A stretch of 64,000 bases of DNA from Hyalella azteca (Eukaryota; Arthropoda; Malacostraca; Amphipoda; Hyalellidae), in NCBI RefSeq assembly GCF_000764305.2, contig NW_025930738.1, forward strand, positions 62,001-126,000, read 5' to 3'. Below, piece by piece: positions 31,401-33,625 of the stretch (positions are counted from its first letter, which is position 1; the number at the start of each line of letters is the position of its first letter). Made by a program: the position numbers and the translations under genes. A model generated the notes under the pieces. The model was not told the origin of the DNA and made no database searches. It worked only from the letters and a program-made list of their open reading frames with translations.

Positions 31401-32659
31401 AACCGGTTTGGGGTCTCGCCGTGATTGCCGCCGGCTTAATTACCTTCAACTCGAGCAAGTATCCATGAGAAAAAAGCAAGTAAGAAAAATAAACAGAGCA
31501 CAGTAAAGTCAGAGAATTCAGAAACAATGTGAAGCATAGCGAAGACAATTGATAGTGAGAATATGCATCCGAAAGTAGAAACAATTATCGATCGTTCATC
31601 ACAATATTTGGGAAATAAGGTTAGCGAAAAATATCTTGGATATACTGCCATCGTGAGCTTGAAATCAAGGTTTTCAAATCTTTTATAGTGCACTGATATC
31701 CAATTAAACTTTCCACTTCGAAATGCAAAATAACACAATATGCAAATGATTAATTGAAAAATATGTTTATAACTTAATTTCTTAATTTTTGCCTCGAAAA
31801 TTCATTGTAGATGCTTTAATTTGAAACTTTTTGTATACAGATCTAATTAACCGGAAAAGATGATGAACTTACAATAGTGGGGCAAATATATTGAGATAGA
31901 CAATAATTTCGAAGAATATTAACGAATAATTTGGATAAAGCACTATGTAATTTTTCATTATCAGATTCGGATATAATTTTCCAGCTGATTTATTGCAGCA
32001 TAATTGATTTGGGTTATCGCTTGGAGGGCAAACTTCACTGCACAACTGATCGTCAAGATAATCATCAAGCACGACATGTTGAAGCAGTTAATAACGTTGC
32101 CATAGATCCATCATAATCACATCAGGCTTCATTGATGCATGTACGTCCTCCTCGAGTCCTATATATAGGCGGCCCTAATGCAGGGTCACGTACTACTCTA
32201 AATTTTGTTACGGGAATAGACATGTGCAATAATTTTACAATTTCGATCAGAATATAAATATTTATAACGTTGAATAGTATGAGTTTGCGGGTGCGGCATG
32301 CATCATGCTTGTGTCATCGGCAGAAAGCAGAAACTAAAAATAATCCACACCTTTACTATCAAAAGGACTCGTTTCCATCACCCATATTTTCGAAACAATA
32401 GAATTTGTAATGCTTATTACCAGTTGGTCGCATGCTTATGGGTGCAAATAATTACCTAGATTATTCCTAGCGAAAGTTATACGCTTAAGGTTCTATAAGG
32501 TGCGCCAAAGATGGATTCAGAGCTTGTTAGTTCATTACATTTAATAAATATTTAAGTTATCAACAATACAGATAGCTTAAGGCACTCACGCGTGTGCTGC
32601 TTGCCATTCAGCACGAAAGAAACGACGTCTTGTGTGGCAGAGCCGATGTTGGAAGCCAT
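1330..32659 (-). CDS. AOX: Aldehyde oxidase / xanthine dehydrogenase family gene (whole locus, 29 exons)
   Basis: Molybdo-flavoenzymes of this family oxidise aldehydes or N-heterocycles in the cytosol, passing electrons from a molybdenum cofactor through two [2Fe-2S] clusters to FAD. Exons read from 32659 down to 1330 give about 1,370 residues, close to the usual 1,330. In order: plant-type [2Fe-2S] domain ([14 protein letters not shown]), second [2Fe-2S] domain ([16 protein letters not shown]), a Ser/Asp-rich linker, FAD domain ([10 protein letters not shown]), then the molybdopterin domain ([15 protein letters not shown]) ending with the catalytic glutamate in TGEPPL. The motif NTWCRTPG, where xanthine dehydrogenases have NTAFRGFGG, favours an aldehyde oxidase. 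Exons 27-28 exist in two copies. An in-frame TAA at the exon 11 border and missing residues after exon 2 mean it could be a damaged gene or carry assembly errors. The final exon beyond 1330 is not certain. Confidence 0.93.
2162..2269 (-). CDS. Aldehyde oxidase exon 28, left duplicate copy
   Basis: Identical in coding content to 10141-10248, including [10 protein letters not shown] and both splice sites. Position and phase (ends with C, phase 1) fit exon 29 at 1330-1407, giving [15 protein letters not shown], so this copy probably supplies the natural 3' end. Confidence 0.82.
2462..2558 (-). CDS. Aldehyde oxidase exon 27, left duplicate copy
   Basis: Same exon as 10441-10537 with both splice sites kept; it lies in the 1.08-kb duplicated segment. 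Using both exon 27-28 pairs in one mRNA would break frame (exon 28 ends phase 1, exon 27 starts phase 0), so only one pair can be used. The left pair is nearer the last exon. Confidence 0.8.
2587..2760. repeat. Hairpin-ended repeat with TCTG/TCCG core, copy 1
   Basis: Begins AGCGCATTTTCTC, followed by a reverse-complement partner (GAAAAAATGCACT) about 20 bp on. Then comes a (TCTG/TCCG)n stretch and GAGAAAATGCGCT, again the inverse of the start. The same design recurs at 10566-10715 and 49631-49807. It is probably a short non-autonomous element. Confidence 0.75.
2870..2975 (+). repeat. LINE-type 3' tail ending in (TTCTA)n
   Basis: Starts GGATCCCTTGTGAATCAAG, continues through ATCGGCAACAGGCC and CCGACACTTCTC, and ends in TTCTATTCTATTCTA. 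The same tail, inverted, is at 12853-12968. A diverged one ends the LINE remnant at 53216-53345. This is the form of a LINE 3' end with a microsatellite tail. Confidence 0.7.
2976..4486. other. Non-coding stretch between duplication and gap
   Basis: No recognisable gene. Short ORFs here lack any family signature. A small direct repeat (TTTCAATTCAGAAAAGAAT) occurs at about 4198-4236. The stretch lies between the duplicated exon block and the N gap. Confidence 0.5.
4487..5006. other. Assembly gap (520 N)
   Basis: A run of N between TAATGG and GTGCACGG. Anything said about continuity across it depends on scaffolding. The apparent ORFs through it are meaningless. Confidence 1.
5007..5160 (+). 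repeat. Dispersed repeat, copy 1 (GTGCACGGCTG family)
   Basis: Contains GTGCACGGCTG three times and matches the reverse complement of about 47205-47360. Shared blocks include GGACAAAGCCGAGTGGT, CAGGGCTTATTGGTGCAC and AAATTGGT. Function unknown; probably a fragment of a mobile element broken by the gap. Confidence 0.7.
5161..5984. other. Non-coding stretch
   Basis: AT-rich, with a few short ORFs (for example 5423-5605 and 5663-5914) that show no family signature. I see no remaining exon of the neighbouring SLC9B fragment here. Confidence 0.45.
5985..6097 (-). pseudogene. SLC9B copy A, decayed transport-site exon
   Basis: After acceptor TTTCAG it reads [18 protein letters not shown] and GYGID, like FVVAPVSPAVMVPCMLVL of 40066-40235, then hits TGA. 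The continuation GIVEDLL, like TIVEDVF of the intact gene, is in another frame, and the segment ends early. A frameshift and deletion are inferred. Confidence 0.6.
6790..7170 (+). repeat. Dispersed repeat, two tandem diverged units
   Basis: About 6825-6930 and 7055-7165 share TCAGTTGGCCAA, CAGA(T/A)TAACTTTGC, ACTATTCGGCCGAAGCCT and GTCCCCGAATTTTG. A reverse-complement relative is at about 37535-37720. No coding function is evident. Confidence 0.65.
7297..7479 (-). CDS. SLC9B copy A, membrane exon
   Basis: Acceptor CCTCAG, donor GTATAT, 60 codons, phases 2 to 2: [20 protein letters not shown], then [20 protein letters not shown]. The intact homologue 40601-40783 has the same length (183 nt) and phases. 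Confidence 0.85.
8107..8256 (-). CDS. SLC9B copy A, first membrane-segment exon
   Basis: Acceptor TGTCAG, donor GTAATA, 50 codons in phase 0: [20 protein letters not shown], then [20 protein letters not shown]. It encodes two hydrophobic helices, and the same-length exon in the intact gene is 41625-41774. Confidence 0.85.
8310..8545 (+). repeat. Degenerate GGTTAGG-rich tract
   Basis: Many imperfect copies of AGGTTAGGTT, grading into GGTCAGGTC and GGGTTTT, over about 230 bp. It resembles the arthropod telomere word TTAGG but is too irregular to be telomeric. A smaller complementary tract lies near 25562-25592. Confidence 0.6.
8546..8991. other. Non-coding stretch inside the SLC9B fragment
   Basis: Nothing recognisable apart from a 20-bp tandem duplication (8961-8991) that repeats the donor of the exon at 8992. 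Confidence 0.45.
8992..9155 (-). CDS. SLC9B copy A, N-terminal exon
   Basis: Acceptor GTGCAG, donor GTAAAT, phases 1 to 0, 54 codons: [20 protein letters not shown], a proline-rich part, then [10 protein letters not shown]. It corresponds to YAFTCPPHGM of the intact gene at 42061. The donor and the 14 bases after it are repeated in tandem (8961-8991). Confidence 0.75.
9530..9737 (+). repeat. About 30-bp degenerate minisatellite at the duplication edge
   Basis: Six to seven imperfect units of the type GTGAGGACTGTAGTC followed by ATGTCAAGTCTCAT. The last unit runs straight into the first base of the right segmental copy (9738), so the breakpoint lies in the array. Confidence 0.75.
10141..10248 (-). 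CDS. Aldehyde oxidase exon 28, right copy (catalytic glutamate)
   Basis: Acceptor GGTAG, donor GTAAGA, phases 1 to 1. It encodes [19 protein letters not shown] then a helix ending GWFHI. The Glu in GEPP aligns with the catalytic glutamate of xanthine dehydrogenase (E1261 in the bovine enzyme). A near-identical copy is at 2162-2269. Confidence 0.9.
10441..10537 (-). CDS. Aldehyde oxidase exon 27, right copy
   Basis: Acceptor ATCAG, donor GTTATT, phases 0 to 1, 32 codons: [20 protein letters not shown] then [12 protein letters not shown]. It follows TGTW of exon 26 (TW.YK.P...DIP in relatives). An almost identical copy is at 2462-2558. Confidence 0.9.
10566..10715. repeat. Hairpin-ended repeat with TCTG/TCCG core, copy 2
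   Basis: Copy carried inside the right segmental duplicate. It has the same AGCGCATTTTCTC start, hairpin partner and GAGAAAATGCGCT block as copy 1, with a shorter TCTG/TCCG tract. Confidence 0.75.
10869..11030 (-). CDS. Aldehyde oxidase exon 26
   Basis: Acceptor TATAAG, donor GTAAGT, 54 codons in phase 0: [20 protein letters not shown] then [33 protein letters not shown] is one of the best conserved family blocks. Confidence 0.93.
11040..11115 (+). repeat. Short tandem array ATACGTCCAGTATT
   Basis: Four imperfect copies of ATACGTCCAGTATT(AT), starting 10 bp upstream of the exon 26 acceptor in gene orientation. Confidence 0.7.
11116..12519. other. Aldehyde oxidase intron 25
   Basis: Intronic sequence with no recognisable repeat or exon; short ORFs on both strands look random. 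Confidence 0.5.
12520..12610 (-). CDS. Aldehyde oxidase exon 25
   Basis: Acceptor GACAG, donor GTAAGT, phases 2 to 0, 30 codons: [20 protein letters not shown] then [10 protein letters not shown]. It matches Y..YG....EVE.DVLTG in the family. Confidence 0.9.
12731..13080 (-). repeat. 42-bp degenerate array built on the exon 24 donor
   Basis: Six diverged units (starting near 12731, 12771, 12812, 12969, 13014 and 13056 on the plus strand). The last contains the real exon 24 junction. In gene orientation several units keep a GT at the matching place (GTTAGT near 12977; GTCAGT near 12745; GTCTGT near 13026). A LINE-type tail (12853-12968) has landed between units 3 and 4. Confidence 0.7.
12853..12968 (-). 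repeat. LINE-type 3' tail with (TTCTA)n, inverted
   Basis: Reverse complement of 2870-2975: AGAATAGTATAGAATAGAAG, CGGCATTGAAGAAAATAGGC, then TTGATTCACAAGGGATCC. It is a short 5'-truncated insertion within the exon 24 array. Confidence 0.75.
13072..13208 (-). CDS. Aldehyde oxidase exon 24
   Basis: Acceptor TATAAG, donor TTG|GTTAGT, phases 0 to 2, 45 codons: [18 protein letters not shown] then a hydrophobic stretch to CERY. It follows TDTVCH of exon 23, as in A..K.CE.L..R of relatives. Its donor is the edge of a degenerate 42-bp array. Confidence 0.85.
13289..14420. repeat. Intronic tandem duplication, unit 1
   Basis: Begins GTGGCCAACAAATAGATT and ends CACGGAGTCTGCGTGAA. The next unit, starting at 14422, repeats its first about 230 bp and its last about 280 bp almost unchanged. 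Confidence 0.85.
14422..15035. repeat. Intronic tandem duplication, unit 2 (internally deleted)
   Basis: Same ends as 13289-14420, but about 500 bp of the middle is replaced by an AT-rich palindromic patch (14650-14757, built on ATATCGGATAT and ATATATAT). It lies in intron 23 of the aldehyde oxidase gene. Confidence 0.85.
15175..15303 (-). CDS. Aldehyde oxidase exon 23
   Basis: Acceptor ATTCAG, donor CAT|GTCAGT, 43 codens in phase 0: [20 protein letters not shown], then [19 protein letters not shown]. Relatives have KVAQVAA..LGI......KP......N...TGGS. The acceptor region is duplicated 56 bp upstream. Confidence 0.9.
15303..15412 (-). repeat. 56-bp tandem duplication of the exon 23 acceptor region
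   Basis: CCTGAATAATAAGAAATAAA begins at 15303 and again at 15359. In gene orientation the polypyrimidine-like stretch and CAG of exon 23's 3' splice site are present twice, 56 bp apart. Confidence 0.8.
15764..15928 (-). CDS. Aldehyde oxidase exon 22, molybdopterin domain
   Basis: Acceptor TTCCAG, donor GTGAAC, 55 codons in phase 0: [20 protein letters not shown] then [28 protein letters not shown] is the diagnostic molybdopterin-contact motif of the family. Confidence 0.93.
15929..16543. other. Aldehyde oxidase intron 21
   Basis: Nothing recognisable apart from a small repeat of GGGTACTCTCTTTTTATTT near 16433-16478. Confidence 0.45.
16544..16755 (-). CDS. Aldehyde oxidase exon 21
   Basis: Acceptor ATCAG, donor GTCTGT, phases 1 to 0, 70 codons: [33 protein letters not shown] and on to EQFNK. 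Joined to exon 20 it reads [16 protein letters not shown], matching CRAPG...A...IE.I in relatives and proving the exon 20 donor. Confidence 0.9.
16756..17511. other. Aldehyde oxidase intron 20, unique part
   Basis: AT-rich intron sequence with no recognisable feature until the 42-bp array starts near 17512. Confidence 0.5.
17512..18030 (-). repeat. 42-bp minisatellite made from the exon 20 5' splice site
   Basis: Twelve units. In gene orientation each holds a version of CACATGGTGTCGAACTCCCG (exon 20's end) followed by GTATGTCCATATGCTC (intron start). The first unit contains the true junction at 18004/18003. Units near 17662, 17830 and 17872 keep CCCG|GTATG intact, while others have GTGTG, GTTTG or a lost GT. 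Both strands stay open for long stretches because 42 is divisible by three; these ORFs are by-products. Confidence 0.92.
18004..18199 (-). CDS. Aldehyde oxidase exon 20 (source of a splice-site minisatellite)
   Basis: Acceptor TTGAAG, donor G|GTATGAG, phases 0 to 1, 65 codons. It starts [20 protein letters not shown] and ends [13 protein letters not shown], the aldehyde-oxidase form of the substrate-pocket motif. The last 24 exon bases plus 18 intron bases form the unit of the 42-bp array that continues to 17512. Confidence 0.92.
18719..18902 (-). CDS. Aldehyde oxidase exon 19, molybdopterin-binding loop
   Basis: Acceptor TTGCAG, donor GTAAGT, phases 2 to 0, 61 codons. [20 protein letters not shown] carries the RxGGxFGxK molybdopterin-contact motif, then [25 protein letters not shown] replaces the more usual GGGFGGK. 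Confidence 0.9.
18903..19356. other. Aldehyde oxidase intron 18
   Basis: No recognisable feature. Short ORFs at 19086-19296 on both strands have no family signature. Confidence 0.45.
19357..19546 (-). CDS. Aldehyde oxidase exon 18
   Basis: Acceptor TCGAAG, donor GTGCAG, phases 1 to 2, 62 codons. It encodes [20 protein letters not shown] and ends [20 protein letters not shown]. This is the family segment G.....GQ.HFYMET...A..T...Q, with [10 protein letters not shown] as its signature. Confidence 0.9.
19547..20131. other. Aldehyde oxidase intron 17
   Basis: AT-rich intron that begins with the GC donor of exon 17 (20131-20130). Nothing else is recognised. Confidence 0.45.
20132..20363 (-). CDS. 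Aldehyde oxidase exon 17 (GC donor)
   Basis: Acceptor AACAG, phase 0. It encodes [20 protein letters not shown] and continues to TEGDPNVE, 77 codons plus one base. No GT donor keeps frame with exon 18, but GAAG|GCAGGC does, so this is probably a GC-AG intron. [10 protein letters not shown] is a strongly conserved molybdopterin-domain motif. Confidence 0.88.
20520..20618 (-). CDS. Aldehyde oxidase exon 16
   Basis: Acceptor TTACAG, donor GTAAGT, 33 codons in phase 0: [20 protein letters not shown] then [13 protein letters not shown]. It matches the family AMPGVV.F.SA.DIPG motif. Confidence 0.9.
21039..21154 (-). CDS. Aldehyde oxidase exon 15
   Basis: Acceptor TCGCAG, donor GTCCGT, phases 1 to 0, 38 codons. 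[20 protein letters not shown] then [19 protein letters not shown] opens the molybdopterin domain (SGEAxYxxD..P..L in the family). A decayed second copy lies just upstream at about 21240-21370. Confidence 0.9.
21240..21370 (-). pseudogene. Decayed duplicate of aldehyde oxidase exon 15
   Basis: On the minus strand it reads [14 protein letters not shown], against [14 protein letters not shown] in exon 15 at 21039-21154. The upstream intron (GATATTACTACCATAATTCTT) resembles the real one (GTTATTACAATGATTCTT). It lacks the GEAEY start and the second half, so it is probably an exon-plus-intron tandem duplication that has decayed. Confidence 0.6.
21670..22190 (+). mobile_element. LINE remnant: endonuclease piece and ORF C-terminus
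   Basis: [18 protein letters not shown], then [11 protein letters not shown], is the end of an APE-type endonuclease domain (SDH catalytic motif). [20 protein letters not shown], then SFKR and a stop, is the typical C-terminus of a non-LTR retrotransposon ORF2. The reverse transcriptase between them is missing, so the element is internally deleted and dead. It lies in intron 14 of the oxidase gene, on the opposite strand. Confidence 0.75.
22318..22483 (-). CDS. Aldehyde oxidase exon 14
   Basis: Acceptor CTCAG, donor GTTAAT, phases 0 to 1, 55 codons. It includes [20 protein letters not shown] and ends [18 protein letters not shown], the inter-domain hinge leading into the molybdopterin domain (P..K..A..Q.SGEA). 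Confidence 0.88.
22831..22998 (-). CDS. Aldehyde oxidase exon 13
   Basis: Acceptor ATCCAG, donor AAG|GTCACA (weak), 56 codons in phase 0. [20 protein letters not shown] leads into an acidic stretch ([11 protein letters not shown]) and [15 protein letters not shown], the end of the FAD domain (YRxSLxxxFFYKF in the family). Confidence 0.88.
23260..23397 (-). CDS. Aldehyde oxidase exon 12
   Basis: Acceptor CGTCAG, donor GTGAGT, 46 codons in phase 0: [20 protein letters not shown], then [15 protein letters not shown] and [11 protein letters not shown]. This is the conserved FAD-domain C-terminal half (SRAVNSHAYVNAG-type in arthropod aldehyde oxidases). Confidence 0.9.
23427..23690. repeat. 44-bp minisatellite in aldehyde oxidase intron 11
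   Basis: About four copies of the unit starting GCGAGCACGTGGCATTTACG and ending CGCACTTATGAC, followed by two diverged units (ACACAAACATGAGG type) and an AT tract. It starts 30 bp upstream of exon 12 in gene orientation. Confidence 0.85.
23694..23912 (-). mobile_element. tRNA-derived SINE, copy 1
   Basis: Reverse complement of the element at 28634-28878. It contains a perfect RNA polymerase III B box (GGTTCGATCCC at 23871-23861), a second near-B box (AGTTCGAGACC), the shared body ATTCACAGC/GATGTCAAGAATCGG, and an ATT/TATA-rich 3' end. The head is truncated next to a MITE-like palindrome. Confidence 0.8.
23893..24050. mobile_element. MITE-like palindromic element
   Basis: GGGCCATACTTTCAAAA at the left and TTTTGAAAGTATAGGCCC at the right are inverted copies. 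GAACGTAAGT and ACTTACGATC continue the inverted symmetry inward. It is about 155 bp with no coding capacity, as in foldback MITEs. Confidence 0.7.
24190..24260 (-). CDS. Aldehyde oxidase exon 11 (possible nonsense codon at its end)
   Basis: Acceptor TTCAG; encodes [15 protein letters not shown] then VLYDVIEAL. With donor CT|GTAAAT at 24190 the next exon is out of frame. With the stronger downstream donor ATT|GTAAGA (exon to 24183) the frame to exon 12 is right, but codon 24188-24186 is TAA where relatives read Pro or similar (EALPDIRTF). Either the gene is broken here or the sequence has an error. Confidence 0.75.
24562..24677 (-). CDS. Aldehyde oxidase exon 10
   Basis: Acceptor GCGCAG, donor GTTTAT, phases 1 to 0, 38 codons: [20 protein letters not shown], then [15 protein letters not shown] 38-bp tandem array begins exactly at its acceptor. 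Confidence 0.87.
24677..24835 (-). repeat. 38-bp array that repeats the exon 10 acceptor
   Basis: AGGCTCAA recurs at 24697, 24736, 24774 and 24812. In gene orientation the units read GCAG|GTAACCTACCATTGAG, and the last unit runs into the true acceptor GCGCAG|GTAATGCC. Upstream decoy acceptors are TTCGCAG, GCAAG, GCGAG and GCGCAG. Confidence 0.8.
24836..25601. other. Aldehyde oxidase intron 9
   Basis: Contains a loose GTCAA-rich patch (about 25020-25130) and a short CCTAACCTAACC tract near 25570-25590. No gene seen. Confidence 0.45.
25602..25704 (-). CDS. Aldehyde oxidase exon 9, FAD domain
   Basis: Acceptor GTCAG, donor GTGTGG (weak), phases 0 to 1. It encodes [20 protein letters not shown], the FAD isoalloxazine contact region (usually GGNL; here AGNL), then [15 protein letters not shown]. 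Confidence 0.88.
25705..26138. other. Aldehyde oxidase intron 8
   Basis: AT-rich, nothing recognised. Confidence 0.45.
26139..26374 (-). CDS. Aldehyde oxidase exon 8, FAD domain
   Basis: Acceptor AGCAG, donor GTACGT, phases 1 to 0, 78 codons. It starts [20 protein letters not shown] and ends [16 protein letters not shown], matching the family segment before the NVASLGGN-type FAD motif. Confidence 0.9.
26430..26545. repeat. Direct repeat with internal inverted copy
   Basis: AATGACGTCAATAGAGAAG occurs at about 26439 and 26517. Between them is the inverse block CACATCTTCTC and a duplicated CATCTTCATCATCTA. It lies in intron 7 of the oxidase gene. Confidence 0.6.
26848..26920 (-). CDS. Aldehyde oxidase exon 7, FAD-binding loop
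   Basis: Acceptor TCTAG, donor GTGAGC, phases 0 to 1. It encodes [15 protein letters not shown] then [10 protein letters not shown], the FAD pyrophosphate-binding loop (LVVGNTxxG in the family). Confidence 0.9.
27087..27410 (-). CDS. Aldehyde oxidase exon 6, Ser/Asp-rich linker
   Basis: Acceptor GACAG, donor GTAAGT, 108 codons in phase 0. This is the linker between the iron-sulfur and FAD domains. Its middle is low-complexity acidic/serine ([13 protein letters not shown]), and it ends with the conserved entry into the FAD domain ([10 protein letters not shown]). It looks longer than the usual linker. The reading frame stays open throughout, supporting real coding use. Confidence 0.85.
27613..27772 (-). 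CDS. Aldehyde oxidase exon 5, second [2Fe-2S] domain
   Basis: Acceptor CCTAG, donor GTAGGC, phases 2 to 0. It encodes [20 protein letters not shown] followed by [14 protein letters not shown], completing the four cysteines of the second cluster, then a basic helix ending FLADIE. Confidence 0.9.
27820..28255. repeat. 21-bp minisatellite GGTATTGGTTGTGCGGCAGTGA
   Basis: About 20 imperfect units in intron 4 of the oxidase gene, with a higher-order unit containing GCACTGAATTATGGTTGCGTA recurring about every 110-130 bp. It decays to GCGTGGCAGCGAGGTATT units at the right end. Confidence 0.85.
28634..28878 (+). mobile_element. tRNA-derived SINE, copy 2
   Basis: A perfect A box TGGCCCAGTGG (28649-28659) is followed by a tRNA-like head, a mutated first B box, a near-B box GCGTTCGAGACC, the shared body ending AAGAATCGGCGACAGGCC, and a (TTA)n tail. 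Copy 1 is at 23694-23912 on the other strand. Two B-like boxes hint at a dimeric head. Confidence 0.82.
28930..29153. repeat. 56-bp minisatellite, four copies
   Basis: GAGCGGCGCTACCAATCGCC starts at 28930, 28986, 29042 and 29098 (the last with GAACGG); units are about 95% alike. It lies in intron 4. Confidence 0.88.
29325..29411 (-). CDS. Aldehyde oxidase exon 4, second [2Fe-2S] motif
   Basis: Acceptor TCAAG, donor GTGAGT, phases 2 to 2. It encodes [15 protein letters not shown] then [14 protein letters not shown], the CxxC pair of the helical [2Fe-2S] domain. Confidence 0.9.
29412..29774. other. Aldehyde oxidase intron 3
   Basis: AT-rich, nothing recognised. Confidence 0.45.
29775..29848 (-). 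CDS. Aldehyde oxidase exon 3
   Basis: Acceptor TTTCAG and donor GTGAGG, phases 0 to 2. It encodes [14 protein letters not shown] then [11 protein letters not shown], including the fourth cysteine (CNG) of the first [2Fe-2S] cluster. Confidence 0.88.
29973..30085 (-). CDS. Aldehyde oxidase exon 2, first [2Fe-2S] domain
   Basis: Acceptor TACAG, phase 1 entry. It encodes the ferredoxin fold with [17 protein letters not shown], carrying three of the four cluster cysteines. I ended it at a weak donor (ACG|GTCGTG), which keeps phase 0 with exon 3. The same frame continues VVATAYR to about 29954 with no good donor. Relatives have some 15-20 residues here (ending ..SVNS) that are not found, so the 3' edge is unsure. 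Confidence 0.8.
30086..32589. other. Aldehyde oxidase intron 1
   Basis: 2.5 kb, strongly AT-rich, with many short random ORFs. No repeat family, exon or regulatory motif that I can name. Confidence 0.5.
32590..32659 (-). CDS. Aldehyde oxidase exon 1 (start codon)
   Basis: The ATG is at 32659-32657 and opens [23 protein letters not shown] is the first strand of the ferredoxin-like domain. The donor GTGAGT follows directly, leaving phase 1, which fits exon 2. This is the only ATG ahead of the domain in this frame, so the start is likely. Intron 1 is 2.5 kb. Confidence 0.85.
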
Positions 32660-33165
32660 GGCTGGGAAAGGTTCAGACTCGCAATCAAAATTGCACAGCT
32701 AATTTTAAAATGAAGTCATGCAACCTAATAGATTCACAATTAAAATTAAATTGAAGTTAGATATGGTGGATAAGAATAACTATAGTCACTATAAATTTAT
32801 TCTATGTTTATTTTACAAGTAAATGTGACGCCAGAGCAAAATATTGTTAGTTGTATCGAGGAACAGGGTTGATAAATCAAATTTTAGAACTGAAATAAAA
32901 TATTCTAAAGCGGACATTAGACTTTGACAATTTCTTGGACAGTGCACCCACGAAAAAGAGAAAAACCAGCAAACGTAAATAATATCGTGCATTGAACTCT
33001 ATAGCAGAATTCAATTGTATTTATTTTGCATACGGCTAAACAATGAAATATATAATAGAAATTTTAGAGCAACCAATCTCGGCCAAATAAATATTATTGA
33101 AAATGTGAACTAATCAACAACTATCGAAAATATTAACGCTAGTATAGTCATGGTTGAATGTAACA
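32660..33165. promoter_or_regulatory. 5' flank of the aldehyde oxidase gene
   Basis: Region upstream of the ATG at 32659. It must contain the promoter unless a non-coding first exon lies further away. No clear TATA box or initiator could be fixed by eye. Confidence 0.35.
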
Positions 33166-33167
33166 AC

Positions 33168-33310
33168 TGCAGCCGACTGAGGGCCCCAATAGCACGTCCG
33201 TTCCTTCCACACAACTGCGGCCGACTGAGGGCCCCAATAGCGCGTCCACTCCTCCTACACAATTACTGCCTACTGGGGGAACCAATAACGCATTCACCTC
33301 TCACGTACAA
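33168..33310 (+). repeat. About 47-bp minisatellite, three units
   Basis: CAACTGCAGCCGACTGAGGG with CCCCAATAGC(A/G)CGTCC, repeated with growing divergence. It lies directly before the 20-bp array. Confidence 0.75.
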
Positions 33311-33340
33311 CTGCTGTGGGAGGTGGGGAGCGCGAGGGTG

Positions 33341-33625
33341 GGACATCTTTAATGCGAGTGTCTCACCCTAAACGCTGGTGTCTCACCCGTAACGCGGGTG
33401 TCTCATCCGTAACGCGAGTGCCTCACCCGTAACGCGAGTGTCTCATCCGTAACGCGGGTGTCTCATCCGTAACGCGAGTGTCTCACCCGTAACGCGGGTG
33501 TCTCATCCGTAACGCGAGTGTCTCACCCGTAACGCGAGTGTCTCACCCGTAACGCGAGTGTCTCACCCGTAACGCGAGTGTCTCACCCGTAACGCTGGTG
33601 TCTCACCCGTAACGCTGGTGTCTCA
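33341..33625 (+). repeat. 20-bp minisatellite TCTCACCCGTAACGCGAGTG
   Basis: Thirteen contiguous 20-bp units fill 33361-33620, with partial units at both ends. Variation is limited to C/T in CACCC/CATCC and A/G/T in GCGAG/GCGGG/GCTGG. There are no spacers. It is intergenic, about 0.7 kb upstream of the aldehyde oxidase start. Confidence 0.95.

Noticed and set aside
33341..33625. CRISPR-like regular array
   Set aside because: Units are contiguous with no spacers, and the surrounding genes are eukaryotic.
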